Source: Hydnum rufescens UP504
Lineage: Eukaryota > Basidiomycota > Agaricomycetes > Cantharellales > Hydnaceae
Length of the DNA stretch: 64,000 nt
Assembly: GCA_014904985.1 (NCBI GenBank)
Contig: MU128947.1
Location: 91,771 to 155,770 of the forward strand
Direction of reading: 5' to 3'
The translations under genes were made by a program, and so were the position numbers. Position 1 is the stretch's first letter. The number at the start of each line of letters is the position of its first letter. Below the pieces are notes generated by a model. That model saw only the letters and a list, made by a program, of their open reading frames with translations, was not told the DNA's origin and searched no databases. Shown here piece after piece: positions 23,024 to 33,454 of the stretch.

Positions 23024-24626
23024 ATGTCTGAGCGTCGCGTTGTCTATGTGGTCTCTGAAGCTTTGGCGAAGGTTTGGTCTAAAATAGCGCATGTTATTCC
23101 AAGGGCTTCCTCACCAGTGATACCGTTCAGATTTCTGGACTACTGCCTTCCAACCGAGGTCGCTCCACACTCGTGCACTCTCTAGCTAGCGCGTTGGGAT
23201 CTTCCAAAGAGGATCGTTTCCAAATTTGAGAGTCTTCAGACCTTCCCCTGCGTCCACCAGGGATCTCTGCCTGTATCACGATACTGAATATGTCGGTGAG
23301 GCCGTGCGTTCTTTGGGCGTGCTAATGCCAAATCAAACTTTGCGACATGTAGAGCGTTTGCTTTCGAATAATGCTGAGAATGCAGTTGAAAATGGGAATC
23401 AAGCCGACTTCTTTGGGCTGGAAGACGTGAAGTGCCTGGCATTCCATTGATTGACGACATTCTCATATTTGTTTGTGACGCCATAGGATTGTCCAACATT
23501 CCCAAGACTCCCTCAATACGCAAAATCTATTGCAGGGGCCACACTGGGCGCCGTAAACATTCTCAAAAGCGATCAAGCTGATGTTTGTATTGTATGGGAC
23601 GGGGGCAGGGACATGTTCCTTCTCGAATATGCGCACTTCTGTTTTATAACTTTGGTATCGTTTATTCAGACATCACGCAGGAAAATCGCGAGCGTCTGGA
23701 TACTGCTATATCAACGACATTAACTTGGGTATCATCAGCCTTCGGCGATCGTCTCCTCGTCCACGCGTTATGTACATTGATCTCGACTTGCACTTTGGTG
23801 ATGGAGTGGTAGAGGCCTTTCTCGGATCCTCAACCCAGAATCCATCGGTCTTGACACTGTCGATTCACCACTCCTCCCCTGGATTTTTTCCGGCCTCGCC
23901 GAACTCCGAACTCACACCTCTGGAAACTGCAACGCCTTTCGCCCTTTCTATACCACTCTATCAAGGCGCATCTAATGTCACCTTCTCCCGTATATGGAAG
24001 AATTGTGTGGAACCGTGAAAGATGTATTCTCGCCAGATTTTGTCGTCTTGCAATGTGGTGTCGATGGGCTTGCAGGGGATCCTTATGCCATTTGGAATTG
24101 GGGAATCGACGTCAGAGATGAAGGTTCCATGGGCTGGTGCATCAATCGATCCTTGTCCTGGGGCCCCAAAATACTCCTGCTTGGCGGTGGTCAGTAGCTT
24201 ACCGTCTTGTGCATTTGCATATTTTCTCACATTCATATTTCTCCTATTGATATGGGATATGTCCCTCCAGGAGGATATCATTCTCCAAACGCTGCTCGTT
24301 CATGGTCCTATTTGACCTCGATTGCGGTAGCCGTGTCTTTCTTCTGAAAATGGCCTGCCGCTCTTGCTTACCTTGAGTCTCGCAGTGTGGTTCTCCACTG
24401 TCCTTAGACTTGTCCATACCGGATCATTCTGCCTTTCCCATGTACGCGCCCTCTTTTATTCTCGATGTACCTCCTGGTCAGTCCTTCTTCCCCCTCGGGT
24501 TGACTATCCTGACGATCTGCCTTAGGAAATATGACCGATCAGAATAAGGACGCTTATCTAAGGCAAATCGAAGAGCGATTTGCAGGCCTGGTCGATCGTT
24601 TGCTTCCTCTCTGTACATCAAGTTAG
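23024..24626 (+). CDS. Class I (HDAC8-like) histone deacetylase
   Basis: Start ATG 23024 (MSERRVVYVVSEALAK), stop TAG 24624-24626. Several exons give the deacetylase core in order: LLPSNRGRSTLVHSLASALG; YHDTEYVGEAVRSLG; WDGG followed after an intron by HHAGKSRASGYCYINDINLG (catalytic His pair and following tyrosine region); VMYIDLDLHFGDGV (zinc-binding Asp and His kept, second His of DLHHGDG is Phe); QCGVDGLAGDP (zinc Asp); LLLGGGGYHSPNAARSW (catalytic Tyr). The end reads IPDHSAFPMYAPSFILDVPP and a charged tail. The likely role is nuclear lysine deacetylation. The donor after WDGG reads GGACAT rather than GT, the first intron boundary is unresolved, and the frame shifts near 23990. It lies 110 bp upstream of the Bir1 gene on the same strand. 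Confidence 0.85.
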
Positions 24627-24736
24627 AACCTAGCACCTATCTTTGTATTACTTGCATTGTGTTGTCATTGGTTGTTTTGGTCGACCGTTGATTACGGAAG
24701 CAAAACATTACCCAAAAGTTATCCCTCTCCGATGAG

Positions 24737-26988
24737 ATGGCGCCTAACTACCGATACTACACCCACCGCTTAGCTTCTTTCGATTCTCAGACCATATCCG
24801 TTGTCCCCACCAAAGGCTCGCGCGCCGCAAAGAGCATCACCTTCACTTGGCCTCACCCACCGACATTTGGCGCGACCCCACGGACACTCGCAGCTGCTGG
24901 GTTCTACTTTGCCCCCGAACAAGGATCTGGGGACCGTGTCGTGTGTTTCTTCTGTGATGTTGGTCTGGCAAATTGGGAGAAGACGGATAGTCCATTCGAA
25001 GAACATTACACAAGAAATGAAGATGGTTGTCCGTGGGCAGCTGCGCGTTGTTCCCTTGAGAAGGACCGCGTCAAACGGGGAAAAACATTCATGTAGGATT
25101 TTTCGAGCCCCCTTTTTGAATATTCGTCCCGCGCAATAGCTGTTTACTCGTACTTTGGGCTTTGTATAGATGGAAGTTTTCCTCTCCCAGCCGAATACCT
25201 ACCGATCCGGCTCGGTATAATGTTCGTCTTCGTACTTTCAAGGGCTGGCCATACGACAAAGCCAAGGGCCATAATTGCACTTCGAAAGCACTAGCTCGGG
25301 CTGGATTTGTCTTTGCACCTGACGACGATGGGTATGAAGACATGGCGAAGTGCTTCTATTGTGATCGTGAACTCAGTGGGTGGAGCCCTGATGATGATCC
25401 GCTGTGAGTTTGCTGTTGTCCGTTGTATCCCCCTAAATCGATGATTCTGAATATTGCACAGGGCGGAACATCGAAGAAAGGAGGGCGCAAATTGTCCGTT
25501 TTTGAAAGCATATGACGAACAACTAGCGGCAGAGCAGGGCGAGGAAACCCCCCAGCCCAAGCCTAAACGGAGGATGACGCGAACAGTGTCGGCCACTACT
25601 GCACGAAGCAGATCCTCGAGGGCGTCCCGGTCCACGCGAACACGGCCACCAAACTCGACGAAATCCACGAGATATCGTGCAAGTTCCAGCGTCGCCTCTA
25701 CCTCTGCTCAGGAATCCGACCCAGAGCTAGATGATCCTCCCGCATCACGAACTCGAGCAGGGTCAAATGCACTGTCCTCCCAACCCATGAATCATACCAC
25801 CAAGAACGGTGGACGAACGAAACCACCGAAATCAGAGGTGAAGACAGAGGATGAAGAGCCTTCAATAGGAAATGGAAAGCACAAAAAGAAAGACTTCCCT
25901 ATCCCTGCGCAGGATTCTGAATCCGATCTGAATGACCCCTCTCCGCGGCGGACCCGAGCTGGATCCTCAATATCCCTGTCGCAAAGCTCGAACCATGCGG
26001 TCAAGAGAGTTGGCCGCCCCAAAAAGGCCCCACAGGTTCAATCGAGACCTGAGGACGAAGATTTCTCAATTGGCCGGGGGAAACCCAAGGCCCCTTCACT
26101 CTCTGGCCAGGACTCTGAAGGGGATTCGAATGATCTTCCCCTGACACGATCTCGAGCTGGGTCATCCGTATCAACCATCCAAACTTCCAATCACGGCGTT
26201 AAAAAACCAGGACGTTCGAAAGCTCCTAGGTCTGGGCCGAGGACCCACGACGTCGAGCACTCAGTAAGTAGGGGAAGCAGAAGGGGGCATCTGGGTCTAC
26301 GGAGGAATCTGAGCCAGACCCGAATGATACCCCAAAAACACCGGCTCGAGGAGGGTTACCTACACCGGCATCTCAGGATTCCAGCCACGCTCTCAATGAC
26401 GTCCGTTCGAAATCTTCACTGAGGGAACACCTGGAAGTCCATGATTCATCAATACATAAAGGAAAGGAGAAGGCAGTGGTTGGGATCTCTGCCGACTTGG
26501 TGCCCTTCCCGTCCGGGCCTGCCACAAATGGTATCAGCAAGCCCCTTCGATCCCAGCCTCCTGACTCCCCCACGCCCCGGAAACAGCGATCACAACCTCA
26601 ATTCCTATCACGACTGCAAAATGACCTCTTCGACTCGCGACCCCCGCAGTCCAATACCATTTCTGATACTACCACAACGCTCGAGGTTCTCTCACCGTTC
26701 CTGAACGCACTTCCACCTGGTGGGATAACCCAAGCACAGTTGGACATGACGATTCAAGAGTTCATCGTCTCAGAGACTCAACGTGTATATGACACGATGA
26801 AACGGGACGGGGAGAGGCTGAAGCGGGAATTCATAGAAGAGAGCAAACGACAGCGGGCTATTATTGTCGAGCGCCTTATGAAAGGTTCCGACGACGCTGC
26901 CATTAGAATGAGATGGATGTTCACGTTACTTGGACACCCAATGGACTCGATTAGCCATTTTCTTCCCTCTTGTACGTGCATCGTATAG
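24737..26988 (+). CDS. BIR1: Two-BIR protein, Bir1/survivin-type chromosomal passenger
   Basis: Exons 24737-25092, 25170-25403 and 25462-26988 use GTAGGA and GTGAGT donors. The first BIR domain has CFFCD...NWE...EEH......CPW, the second CFYCD...GWSPDDDPL|AEH......CPF, each giving the C2HC zinc pattern. Fungal Bir1 with two BIR domains works with Aurora kinase and INCENP at centromeres, and this architecture fits. A long basic, Ser-rich middle holds about four decaying repeats of some 65 residues with GRPKK-type basic patches. The C-terminal helix (TIQEFIVSETQRVYDTMKRD, ERLKREFIEESKRQR) matches the family C-terminus. The frame shifts near 26272. The three exons total 2117 nt, one short of 706 codons, consistent with a single missing base. 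Confidence 0.87.
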
Positions 26989-27222
26989 CATGAAGTGTTT
27001 GTCGTGTTGCACTTTTCTTGTCTCTTTCGCATGTACAGTATGTATCTCGCCCGGATGTCAATATACGATGGCCATCCTAGTCACCAAACTGCCGCTTATG
27101 GCCTCAACGGCGCACTAGGATCGATAATTAGGTTCGCAGTTTTGCATACGGCATATAATTTGATCACAACCGCAAGCATACAATGGACATGAAGCAAGAC
27201 GAGGATGAGATGTGAGCATGAA
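26989..27222. terminator. Short spacer between convergent Bir1 and eL42 genes
   Basis: The two genes end 235 bp apart on opposite strands. Both 3' untranslated regions must lie here. No sequence terminator is recognisable. Confidence 0.3.
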
Positions 27223-27811
27223 TCACTACGAAGAGGGCAACGTCTATCAGCCACACGGAAATCCGACAAGACAGGCCTTGAACGCACGAAAGTGAGCGCA
27301 GCGCCCTTCGTCTTCTTATCTCCACCCAATTCGAAGCTGGAAAGAAAAAGAAAACCATAAGTGCCAGGAAGTGGTGCCAAAAACACGAAATTGAAAACGC
27401 ACTGTTTGCAACGCTTCAATGCCAGTTGCATTTTGTACTTGCATACTGTGCACTCTAGCCGCAATACGATCTTCTTCGTCGTCTTCGCCTTCTTGTGGAA
27501 GACGGGCTTGGTCTGACCACCATACCCGGATTGTTTTCGGTCGTACCGGCGCTTTCCCTGTGCAAAGAGGGAGCCTTTCCAGTCTTGTACTGCGTCACTT
27601 TATGTGGGCTGGAGAAATATGGAATCCGAGATTATAACGCGTAAACATCAGAACACGATCGATGGTAGTCAAGTTTTGATGAGGAATACGGACGTATGTT
27701 TCTTGCAGTCTTTGCCTTTGCAATCTGCAGTTGTTTCCAAGTTAAATAGCGAGATTGTCTAGGATCACAAGAATACTAACATGTCCGGCGGGTCTTTGGA
27801 ATGTTGACCAT
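27223..27811 (-). CDS. RPL44: Ribosomal protein eL42 (L44e/L36a)
   Basis: Leftward exons are 27811-27781 ([10 protein letters not shown]), 27724-27694 (CKGKDCKKH), 27608-27403, 27336-27288 and a stop-only exon at 27225-27223. The protein reads [67 protein letters not shown] and [17 protein letters not shown]. It carries the family zinc-ribbon cysteines and is part of the 60S subunit near the E site. The coding sum is 320 nt. The family length of 106 residues plus stop needs 321, and the missing base is between GKA and SLF (GGCTCCCTC, about 27577). The last intron (27226-27287, 62 nt) separates TTC from the TGA, so the stop codon is alone in its exon. Conservation elsewhere argues that the break is a sequencing indel. 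Confidence 0.93.
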
Positions 27812-28884
27812 TTTGGAGGAGCGAGACGGGGTCTTGAGGAGATGGGTGGTGTCTTCGCTTCTTGCCGAAATCCGACTGCACAGTAGATGACGGGCTCAGC
27901 CGAGCCATTCAATTCATCAATCCAACCTCAGCACGTCATTCGAAGTGCTCAGCATGGCATTTTGGTTTCTCATACATGTAGACCTTAGGCTCTCTATTCT
28001 CTCGACGAATGCTGCCATCTTGCACTTGCATCCATCCATTCCTCGTCCCTGCCCCGTTGCTACCCCGGTGACCTCAATTATCCGACCTGGAAATGGATTT
28101 CGGTACTAGTATTTTTTTAAAAGAAAACATCCAAAAAGATACTACTTCTGATCAGGGTGTGCAGACCTGGGGTAAAAAGGTACTTTTTTCCGATCGGTCC
28201 CAACAAAATTACTGCCACTTCCCCCTAGACTGCAAAGACACTTTGTGGGGGGTCCAGCTCCCTTCTGTCCATTCCCTTGACTGAAGATAGTGTTGCTGTG
28301 GACTGGGACTTAAGCCGACTTGAGTCCAGAACAGTCCGTCTCAAGTCAAGCCATTTGATTACAAATATTCGACTTCAACTTGTGGCTTGACTTGCAGTGG
28401 ACTCAAGTCAAGATGAGTTGATGAGTCCAAGGCCTAGATCCACATTAAGGTCACTAGTGAAGTCGTTGCTACAACATTCTTACTTAATCCAACATGCTGA
28501 GTCTCCTGGTGGATTGTGAAATTGCCAAACATGGCACGTGAGCACCCGGCACCCGGCCCGACTGTACGGGCGGGCGGGATCGGGATGGGTGCGCGGGACT
28601 CACGATTTAGCACCAGTGGAGACCATTATTAGCAACCTGGGTGGGAGGGAGGGCAAAAGAAGAGATGGATGTGTCTCCCCCTGGCTCCAGGCCGCAAGAG
28701 CAGAGACGAGAGTCGAAGTGGCGGAAGCAAGCTCCGGCTGTCTCCGCTCTCCTCCTAGTCGCGTATGCGCACTCGTGCCTCCCACCGCACCGCTGTGTTA
28801 GTTACAAGTGCAAAAAGATGAGATGGAAGAGAGAGATGAACCGAAGTAGCGATCCACCGATCAAAGCACTCGCTTCCGCTTCGT
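27812..28884. other. Intergenic, with one transposon-like end
   Basis: No gene recognised. 28288-28445 carries the terminal-repeat-like TAGTGTTGCTGTGGACT and many ACTTGAGTC/CAAGTC words, related in style to the MITE at 9493. No matching right end was found. 28530-28800 is GC-rich with open frames on both strands that resemble nothing known. The eL42 promoter is to the right of 27811. Confidence 0.45.
28288..28445. repeat. Fragment related to the hAT-like MITE family
   Basis: The left end resembles the MITE terminal repeat (TAGTGTTGC then diverging), and the body is rich in GACTTGAGTC and its complement. There is no clear opposite end and no visible target duplication, so it is an eroded or partial copy. 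Confidence 0.45.
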
Positions 28885-29562
28885 CTAAGCAAGACCAAGC
28901 TTGGTCTTCCATTCCTCCGCAGACCACTCGGTCTCCTTACCAAGATACATGAGGGACTTCTGCAAGAGCGGCCTTGAAGATAGCCTTCTCGGTATCGTTC
29001 TTGTACGCTATGGACACCCCGCCCTTGTCGAGAAGAGCCTTGACGTCGTCGAGGTCACCTTATTTCCGTCCTTAGCCGACAAAATCCTCATCTGATACTT
29101 GTCGGCTTCGGTCCACGGGACGTCGGTATCCTCGAGGTCGCCAAGAAGGATTCCACGGGGCATAAACTCCGTCTGCGTATTCAGTGTATTAGTACGAGCC
29201 ACGATGAGCAATGTAAAGCATGCACTCACAGTGCCCTCATCGATGATGTCGATGGGGGATGATGTCTTTCGTGACGGGATCACGGTAGGTCACTTTGTCC
29301 AACTTGATGATGTCGTTGCGCAGCATCTTACGGTCGATAGCCTCAACTCCCTTCAGCACAACGTCCATGTCCTAATGCCCAGCTGTTAGTAATCGGATCT
29401 GCACCATAATAGATTAATGGTACTAACGTTAGTGTTGCGGAGGCCGAGGTTCTGCATATACAAGCCTTCGGGCACGGAGACCCTGGTCGTGGCCGCCCGA
29501 GCACCGAGCGCAGTTTTCATGGCCTGGAAGAAGGGCTTAAGAGCAGGTTGAGGAATAGCCAT
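28885..29562 (-). CDS. Conserved-looking small protein of unknown function
   Basis: Start ATG at 29562 (MAIPQPALKPFFQAMKTALG), stop TAG at 28887-28885. Introns lie at about 29373-29428 (GTTAGT...TTAG) and about 29174-29232 (GTGAGT...GCAG). Coding segments read VSVPEGLYMQNLGLRNTN, DMDVVLKGVEAIDRKMLRND, TEFMPRGILLGDLEDTDVPW, LDDVKALLDKGGVSIAYKND and SLMYLGKETEWSAEEWKTK. Codon-level sense across frames says this is a real protein of roughly 190-200 residues, probably soluble and alpha/beta. Three single-base frame breaks occur, one in a C5 run near 29255, one near 29055 and one near 28958. I do not recognise a family. Confidence 0.6.
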
Positions 29563-30390
29563 AGTTGTTTAGCTAGAGGTAGTAATGGCATTAGGGCCCC
29601 TTCGGGTGCACTCCTTCATACAGAATATTCGTTAGACAAATTTAGGATTTGACTGGCCTCCCATGTGTCATCATCGGGCAGTCATCTTGGGTGGTGAGAA
29701 CTGAGATAAGCCCAAGACCGAAGAGCGGCATGCGGTGTGGGTTACATGTCTTCCTATTTCACCGTATAGAAGAAATCCAAAATCCATCAGGCCGTCACCG
29801 AGTAGGCAGTTGAACGAATCACTGTCAGAGCCAGGATCTGCCAAAATTGTTGTGTGGCAGTGCATCCCTCCTTTTTGCGTACAATGAGGCTAGCTTCAGT
29901 TTCTCATTTCTTTTTTTATGGTTTCTCAGTACATGTTCTGCCTTTTAACTCTTGCTCTTTTTCTGTGTGTCTCTTCTTGGTTCCTATGCTTTGTATAAAA
30001 GTGTTCGATTTGTTCATGCCCCTCTTGATTATCGCTGCGACACACCCCTCCGATGCACGTATTCTCCACAGGGTGCTTCCCCGCACTCCTTGCGTGTTGG
30101 CTCCAAATTGGTGGAGTATATGAATCCGAAGTTGAGCACCTTTGACAGTCTTAGGCTTACCCCAGGATACCCGCCGTCCTTGTAGCCGTGCATCAAAGTC
30201 TTTGCTGCGCGCTTGAAGGTCCGAAATGTGACCAGAAATTGCAGAAAGATCTTTCTGAAATGTTCCCAGATCAAGGGGCAGCGTCGGCAAACGGTGTGCA
30301 CTCAACGAACGACATTTCCTGCCACGCCCGAAATAATTGAGACATCGGTACATCCCGACACCCGTCAGTGCCGTCCCAAAGGCTACTGTA

Positions 30391-30680
30391 CTAGCGTGGC
30401 GGTGTGAGAGATTGGGAAACAATTGCTTCGCCGATCTCGGTGCGTGAGGGCAGCAGATATGACTGTGCGGGTGGGTGGGATTGTTTGCTGCTCTCACGGC
30501 TAAGCCAGTCAACAAAGTGAAGGGCGGGTGGGTGGAGAAAGAAAGTTCCTCGAGTTTCCCCTCCCAGACAGCGTGAATGTCCCAGACGAGAACCCGAAGC
30601 AAACCGGCATTTGCCGACTTGGCTACCTCTCCATTCGCTAGCCGCTCCTCTGCGTCGTCGTGCCTTTGGACTAAGAGGAA
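30391..30680. repeat. Dispersed 270-290-bp duplication, copy 1
   Basis: It shares long near-identical stretches with 44630-44912, including GTGTGAGAGATTG, ATTGCTTCGCCGATCTCGG, GCAGATATGACTGTGCGGGT and CTCTGCGTCGTCGTGCCTTT. Both copies have the same orientation. This copy has a decayed version of the palindrome seen in copy 2 and two short insertions. It has no terminal repeats or poly-A tail. Confidence 0.7.
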
Positions 30681-30730
30681 TATAGCTTTAGAGTCAGTGA
30701 TTGGCGCTTGTCGCCGCTACCGATGAGTGA

Positions 30731-30840
30731 GACCCAGGTCTGACATGGGGTCATGACCAGATTGAGTCTGGCCCAGGTCTGAGTCTGACCTGCCAGTGAG
30801 GTCTGACCCAGGTCTGAGTCTGACCTGAGGTCTGACTCGG
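30731..30840. repeat. GGTCTGA(C/G) minisatellite upstream of the EEP gene
   Basis: Irregular tandem copies of CCCAGGTCTGA, GAGTCTGACCTG and GAGGTCTGAC fill about 110 bp and end 60 bp before the ATG of the EEP-fold gene at 30901. It overlaps the likely core promoter. Confidence 0.6.
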
Positions 30841-30900
30841 GGTTGTGCTCTGCCGTACTTAAACCCCAGCTAGACACTCCCCGCTTCCCAACACACCGTC

Positions 30901-31872
30901 ATGGTCGCCAACAGACTTTCGCGTACTCTTTCTGCCTTCAACCACTCCACCCGAACGTGGGCCCCCATACCTTTGGGAAACGCACAGAGCCAAGTGAGGC
31001 AGAGGCTTTCCCTTACATCACGGAACCTCGACACCTGGACGCAGAAGCTGTCTCTGACATCATGGAATATCGACGCCTTCTCCTCGCGGCCCGTCTCACG
31101 TGCCAAACACATCCTCAGTCATATCCTCGATGGATCAAAGTCTTCTGATATCATATTTCTCCAAGAAGTCACATCTGATGTCTGGGCTTCTCTCCTGGAT
31201 GATGCGAGAGTGCGTGCTGCCTTCCTGGCAACTGATGCCAAAGACCAAACATTGTTTGAGGATGTGCCCTTTGCAACCATGATGTTGCTGTCCAGTGGGT
31301 GCTTTGCCTCTGGCCTGGATTTTCAGAAGGAAGGTGATGGGATTGAGGGAGGGGGAAAGTTGCTTGGGTATGTCTCCCGCATGACCCTCCCAAGCAAGTA
31401 CAGGAGGGATGCGCTTTATGTGGACATCATCCCCCCAACTGCATCAGGCACAGTCTTCCGTCTCATCAATGTGCACCTTGACTCACTTGGGGATACACTC
31501 CATTACCGTGCCCAGCAGATGGAGATACTTGCCAATGTCCTGCGCGAGCCTAGATGCAGTGGTGGGATCATTGCAGGTGATTTCAATGCCATCAGTCCTG
31601 AGGATGATGGGCTTGTCGACAAGAATGAACTGGTGGATGCATGGGTTGCATTGCATGGGACTGACCCTGATGGAGCTACATGGGGTGTTGGTGTGGAACG
31701 GCGGGATGGACTGGGGCCGGGCAGGTTGGACAAGGTGGCAATGATGGGCTTAAAGGTGGAGGAAATGGAAGTCCTCCGCCCGGGTTCTATTGAGGTGCCC
31801 AGGCCAGGTGACAAATCTGTTGAGGTCCCTTGGAGTGACCATTGTGGGCTAAGATGTACCTTCACTATCTGA
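30901..31872 (+). CDS. Endonuclease/exonuclease/phosphatase (EEP) fold protein, TDP2-like
   Basis: A single uninterrupted 323-residue frame, ATG 30901 to TGA 31872. It carries the full EEP set: LTSWNIDAF (Asn), IIFLQEV (metal Glu), RLINVHLDS, IIAGDFNAIS (Asp and Asn), LDKV and WSDHCGL (Asp-His pair). Metal-dependent hydrolysis of a phosphodiester is the family chemistry. The spacing and the short basic N-terminus resemble TDP2-type proteins that remove covalent DNA-protein or phosphotyrosyl links, but other EEP enzymes cannot be excluded. It lacks introns, unlike its neighbours, and has no frame break. It converges on Bin3, whose stop is 245 bp away. Confidence 0.88.
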   Translation: MVANRLSRTLSAFNHSTRTWAPIPLGNAQSQVRQRLSLTSRNLDTWTQKLSLTSWNIDAFSSRPVSRAKHILSHILDGSKSSDIIFLQEVTSDVWASLLDDARVRAAFLATDAKDQTLFEDVPFATMMLLSSGCFASGLDFQKEGDGIEGGGKLLGYVSRMTLPSKYRRDALYVDIIPPTASGTVFRLINVHLDSLGDTLHYRAQQMEILANVLREPRCSGGIIAGDFNAISPEDDGLVDKNELVDAWVALHGTDPDGATWGVGVERRDGLGPGRLDKVAMMGLKVEEMEVLRPGSIEVPRPGDKSVEVPWSDHCGLRCTFTI

Positions 31873-32117
31873 GTACTGTCAAGCAGGTTTGGGCTCAGGC
31901 TGGCACCTCAATGAAGAGTAACCACTTTGTCATAGACATAGAGCAACTATGCCAGAGCAACTGTGTTTTTCTTTTTAAACATTGTCAAATGTTATACATC
32001 CCATTCTATGATTATCCTTTTGATTATGTGCATTCATAGTCCTAGCAAGTCATCAAGCCTGAATATACAAACTGACACACTAGGTATTGGTTCCTAGCCC
32101 AGCCAACAAATACTAGT
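31873..32117. other. Spacer between convergent EEP and Bin3 genes
   Basis: AT-rich stretch (31960-32040) with no gene, holding the 3' ends of both neighbours. Confidence 0.4.
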
Positions 32118-33237
32118 CTATGGCTTCTCGTACACATCCACTGGTCTTCGAAGCCCTACAAATGCGCCATCGATAAATATATCTGGCAGGGCGACGAAAG
32201 TCAGGATGGCCGTACCTCCTTGGCCCACACTGCCCATCCGTTGCGCCGGCCGAAATCCGATCTTCGTCAAATGTGCTTCGAAGTCATCCGGCCGGATCTG
32301 CAGATCCTTCCCAGACTCTTTCAATTTCTGCGTATCAGAAGCAGAGTGAACCACTAGTGGGAGATAGACTCTTGGTCCTGGTGGTTGGGGAAACTGGGAG
32401 ACGTACCGGATTGTTTCGCTTTGCTTTGGCGTAGCCTTCCCAGTGCTGTGGTTCGAGCACGAGCTTGGAACCGCGCCCTTGGTGTAATATGTCAAATATT
32501 CGCTGGAAGAATGCGAGAAGGCCAGCATCGCCATTATTCAGATGGATCCATTTCGTTATAGATAAGCTAATGCGATAGTACCTACTGATGTAAGTTGCTA
32601 CTTTCCACACCAGAGTATAGGTCACGTACGCGAGGACAATGTCGTACTGCTGGGAAGAGTCAATAGGGTCTGAGAGCCAGTCCGCGCGGATAAAGGAGAC
32701 ATTATGTGGGAAACTTGTGGACTCCAACGATATCTGGCTGCCAGGACCTGGGATTGGAAGAGTACCAAACAGATGTTGCATCGAGAGTGGGAAATAGTGG
32801 AGACTTGGGGACGGAGAAATTGACTCGTGTTCGAACGAATCAATATTGCTACGTTTTCGCTTTTTGACTTGCTTTTGCTTCTGGTTATTGTCGCCATTCG
32901 ACGAGGAAGGTGTGAGAGGGGGTCTTTGTTGGCTCCACACGCACGCCGACGTTTCCATGTGGCTCGAATGAGGACTGGATCAATATCAACTCCTACGACA
33001 CGAGTCGCACCGTGTCGCTGCGCTGAGGTATGTGTACTTCGTGATGAATTTGTGAAATTGAGGGGTATACCTGATGCACTCGCCTACTTCGCATGTGACC
33101 CAACCTTCGTTGCAGCCAATATCAAGCACCGACCTCCCTTTAAAGAATGCCCGTGGCAATAATGCTATTCGCTCGTCGCTCAACTCGGGCCGTTTGGTCT
33201 GGTAGTACCTTGATACTAGTTTAGAGTTGGTGGGCAT
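32118..33237 (-). CDS. Bin3/MePCE-type RNA 5'-phosphate methyltransferase
   Basis: Leftward exons 33237-33084, 33022-32630, 32566-32407 and 32327-32118. Motif I is SVLDIGCNEGWVTCEVAQ and the next strand is RVVGVDIDPVLIRA, which together bind AdoMet. The signature SITKWIHLNNGDAGL then FFQRIFDILHQGRGSKLVLEP matches the Bin3 domain that methylates the gamma-phosphate of RNAs such as 7SK or, in fungi, U6. The first intron (33023-33083) uses a GC donor (GCGAGT). The exons total 917 nt, one short of 918. The frame breaks between RRRAC and VWSQQ near 32945. A Lys/Ser/Asn-rich insertion follows, normal for this family. It diverges from tRNase Z with only 217 bp between start codons. Confidence 0.88.
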
Positions 33238-33454
33238 ACGACATGAGAGCGAAATGCACGAACGAATGATAGTTTCCGTGCAGTGGTTGTTCCATCGCGA
33301 GCGATAAAATTGAGGGAAATAAGAGGGAGACAAGGAACGATAAAAAAACCACGGCAGGAGGCAGAAGCTGTAGAGACGGCGAGTTATATCACGTGAACCT
33401 ATTCTAACTCTAAGGACTTTGTTTGAAACTGTGGCTCGCTTTTCAGCTGGAGCG
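33238..33454. promoter_or_regulatory. Shared divergent promoter of Bin3 and tRNase Z
   Basis: The 217 bp between the two start codons must drive both genes. It includes TTTTTTATCGTTCC near 33338 (plus strand GGAACGATAAAAAA) and ATCACGTGA at 33390 (an E-box-like CACGTG). No TATA box is evident. Confidence 0.5.

Larger units (their letters stand above)
29563..30900. other. Intergenic with a dispersed duplication and a minisatellite
   Basis: 30391-30680 is one copy of a duplicated segment, the other being 44630-44912. 30731-30840 is a short minisatellite. The minus open frame 29916-30602 contains a hydrophobic stretch (TVAFGTALTGVGMYRCLNYF) and could include a small gene, but I see no family and no convincing start. 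Confidence 0.4.

Noticed and set aside
26255..26285. Mini-intron GTAAGT...GCAG to explain the Bir1 frame break
   Set aside because: It would be only about 17 nt, far below a spliceable length. A missing base fits the exon sum better.
29916..30602. 228-codon minus-strand frame as a full gene
   Set aside because: Its first third lies in the dispersed duplication and the rest has no family match. Only a small hydrophobic stretch looks protein-like.
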